Position numbers and translations under genes: made by a program. A stretch of 36,278 nucleotides of DNA from Candidatus Omnitrophota bacterium (GTDB lineage: Bacteria; Hinthialibacterota; Hinthialibacteria; Hinthialibacterales; Hinthialibacteraceae). Below the pieces are notes generated by a model. It was not told the DNA's origin. It searched no databases and saw nothing but the letters and a program-made list of their open reading frames with translations. Shown here piece after piece: positions 35,595 to 36,278 of the stretch; within the stretch, counting starts at the first letter, position 1, and every line of letters starts with the position of its first letter. Location: the NCBI GenBank assembly GCA_016934335.1, contig JAFGTC010000262.1, positions 1 to 36,278 of the forward strand. The letters run 5' to 3'.

Positions 35595-36224
35595 TTATTT
35601 CTTCGGAGATTTCTTTTTGGCGGCGCGATATCGCTCTTTTTGTTCTTTGGACATTTTTTCAGTGGCGTATTGATAAATTTTTCGGGGCGCGCTGTCTTTA
35701 TGTTTCAGCAAAAACGCTTCGACCGGTTTGGGCTGCTTCTTCCAGGCTTCCCGCAAAAACCATCCCAGGCCCTGATGAACAAAACGATCTTTGTCATGCA
35801 TGAGAGGTTCGACGAAATCGAGCAATGACTTTATATCTTTTATTTTTTCAGATGATTTAACTAGGTCGATTAGGGAAACCGGCACGGCTCTGCGCTTCCA
35901 TTTGGAGGAAGATTCACGCCAAGATGACAGATCGTCCAATGAAACGATATTCTTAACGAGGAATTTCGACAGGATTTCGCCGCATAGAACATCCGTATGT
36001 CCCCAGTTGCAGATTCCCTTCTCCAGCCAAGCCCCGATTTTCTGAAAATGATTTTTTTGGAATTGATCGTGAAACGGATCGAGCAGCCGCACGGCGAATG
36101 AGGCTTCTTCGTATTTCCCGCTTTGAATCAACAAATCACCTAAATGGATGAATTCGTCCATCGTCAGATCGTTTTGATATTTTTTAATAAGTGAGCTTCT
36201 TGCAAAAATCAAAAAAAAGAACAT
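35595..36224 (-). CDS. AlkD-like DNA alkylation repair protein, shortened N-terminus
   Basis: 209 residues. The HEAT-like pattern of the AlkD family is visible: SGKYEEASFAVRLL, CNWGHTDVLCGEIL (the family's W-D-x-x-D-x-x element reads NWGHTD), KWKRRAVPVSLI, and DKDRFVHQGLGWFLREA, ending in a Lys-rich tail. AlkD removes alkylated bases without base flipping. Family members usually have about 230-240 residues with more helices before the S-G-x-x-E-E segment. Here only about 35 residues precede it, the first 15 are oddly hydrophobic (MFFFLIF), and no ribosome binding site is seen. A stop lies in frame at 36270, so the start may be a remnant, or the protein may begin at the ATG at 36161. Confidence 0.75.
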   Translation of the reverse strand: MFFFLIFARSSLIKKYQNDLTMDEFIHLGDLLIQSGKYEEASFAVRLLDPFHDQFQKNHFQKIGAWLEKGICNWGHTDVLCGEILSKFLVKNIVSLDDLSSWRESSSKWKRRAVPVSLIDLVKSSEKIKDIKSLLDFVEPLMHDKDRFVHQGLGWFLREAWKKQPKPVEAFLLKHKDSAPRKIYQYATEKMSKEQKERYRAAKKKSPKK

Positions 36225-36249
36225 TTTTTGTGAAAAAGGAGTAGGTGCG

Positions 36250-36275
36250 AGTTGAAAGAAGCCCTCCTTTCAACT
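36250..36275. repeat. Inverted repeat at the window edge
   Basis: AGTTGAAAG (36250-36258) pairs with CTTTCAACT (36267-36275) around an eight-base loop. It could be the end of a terminator for a gene outside the window, or part of the leader of the AlkD-like gene; no T-run can be judged because the window ends. Confidence 0.4.
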
Positions 36276-36278
36276 TCA

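Overview
This window comes from a chromosome of a Gram-negative (diderm) bacterium. It encodes an Mla-type phospholipid transporter (MlaE, MlaF, MlaD), an LptF/LptG-like pair for lipopolysaccharide export, several lipoproteins with clear lipoboxes, two secretin-family proteins and an O-antigen-ligase-like membrane protein. By eye the genes are about half G+C, while the intergenic spaces are clearly richer in A+T. I cannot assign a phylum. The mix of housekeeping genes with secreted proteins of unknown function suits an uncultured lineage distant from the usual model organisms. I see no tRNA, rRNA, CRISPR array, insertion sequence or prophage.

Layout. (1) 1-4478, minus strand: an apparent operon read trxB > mlaE > mlaF > mlaD > radA (radA cut by the window edge). 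(2) 4770-6401, plus: a secreted, probably lipid-anchored (alpha/alpha)-toroid protein. (3) 6649-10017, plus: a TPR lipoprotein followed by two short secretin-domain proteins. (4) 10031-11251, minus: an O-antigen-ligase-like protein. (5) 11583-13565, plus: groES-groEL with a good terminator. (6) 13893-18423, plus: alpha-glucan phosphorylase, pyruvate kinase and MsrA. (7) 18456-21449, minus: a large exported protein with the His-domain-then-ATP-grasp order of glucan water dikinases. (8) 21612-21944, minus: a PadR regulator with a three-half-site operator candidate. (9) 22274 or 22265-23122, plus: endonuclease IV, then a 600-base A+T-rich gap. (10) 23720-24828, minus: a coiled-coil hypothetical translationally coupled to dtd. 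(11) 25020-26575, plus: a TPR lipoprotein and a small coiled-coil protein. (12) 26594-26692, minus: a possible 32-residue membrane protein. (13) 26984-28992, plus: an exported YidC-periplasmic-domain-like protein coupled to a nitroreductase. (14) 29060-36224, minus: lptF-lptG, ilvD, an S46 dipeptidyl-peptidase and an AlkD-like repair protein.

How the genes fit together. Much of the window concerns the cell envelope: MlaEFD and LptFG move lipids between membranes, the ligase-like protein would act on surface polysaccharide, and the TPR lipoprotein/secretin trio may form an outer-membrane assembly. A second theme is alpha-glucan and phosphoenolpyruvate metabolism: the phosphorylase and pyruvate kinase lie beside, and converge on, the exported dikinase-like protein. 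A third theme is stress and repair: RadA, endonuclease IV, an AlkD-like protein, MsrA, thioredoxin reductase and GroESL.

The best candidates for undescribed biology are the exported dikinase-like protein (18456-21449) and the TPR lipoprotein with tandem secretin-domain proteins that lack the usual N-domains and any secretion-system partners (6649-10017). Many open frames here extend upstream to TTG or GTG codons; I moved these starts to the ATG supported by a signal peptide, a ribosome binding site or the known family N-terminus.
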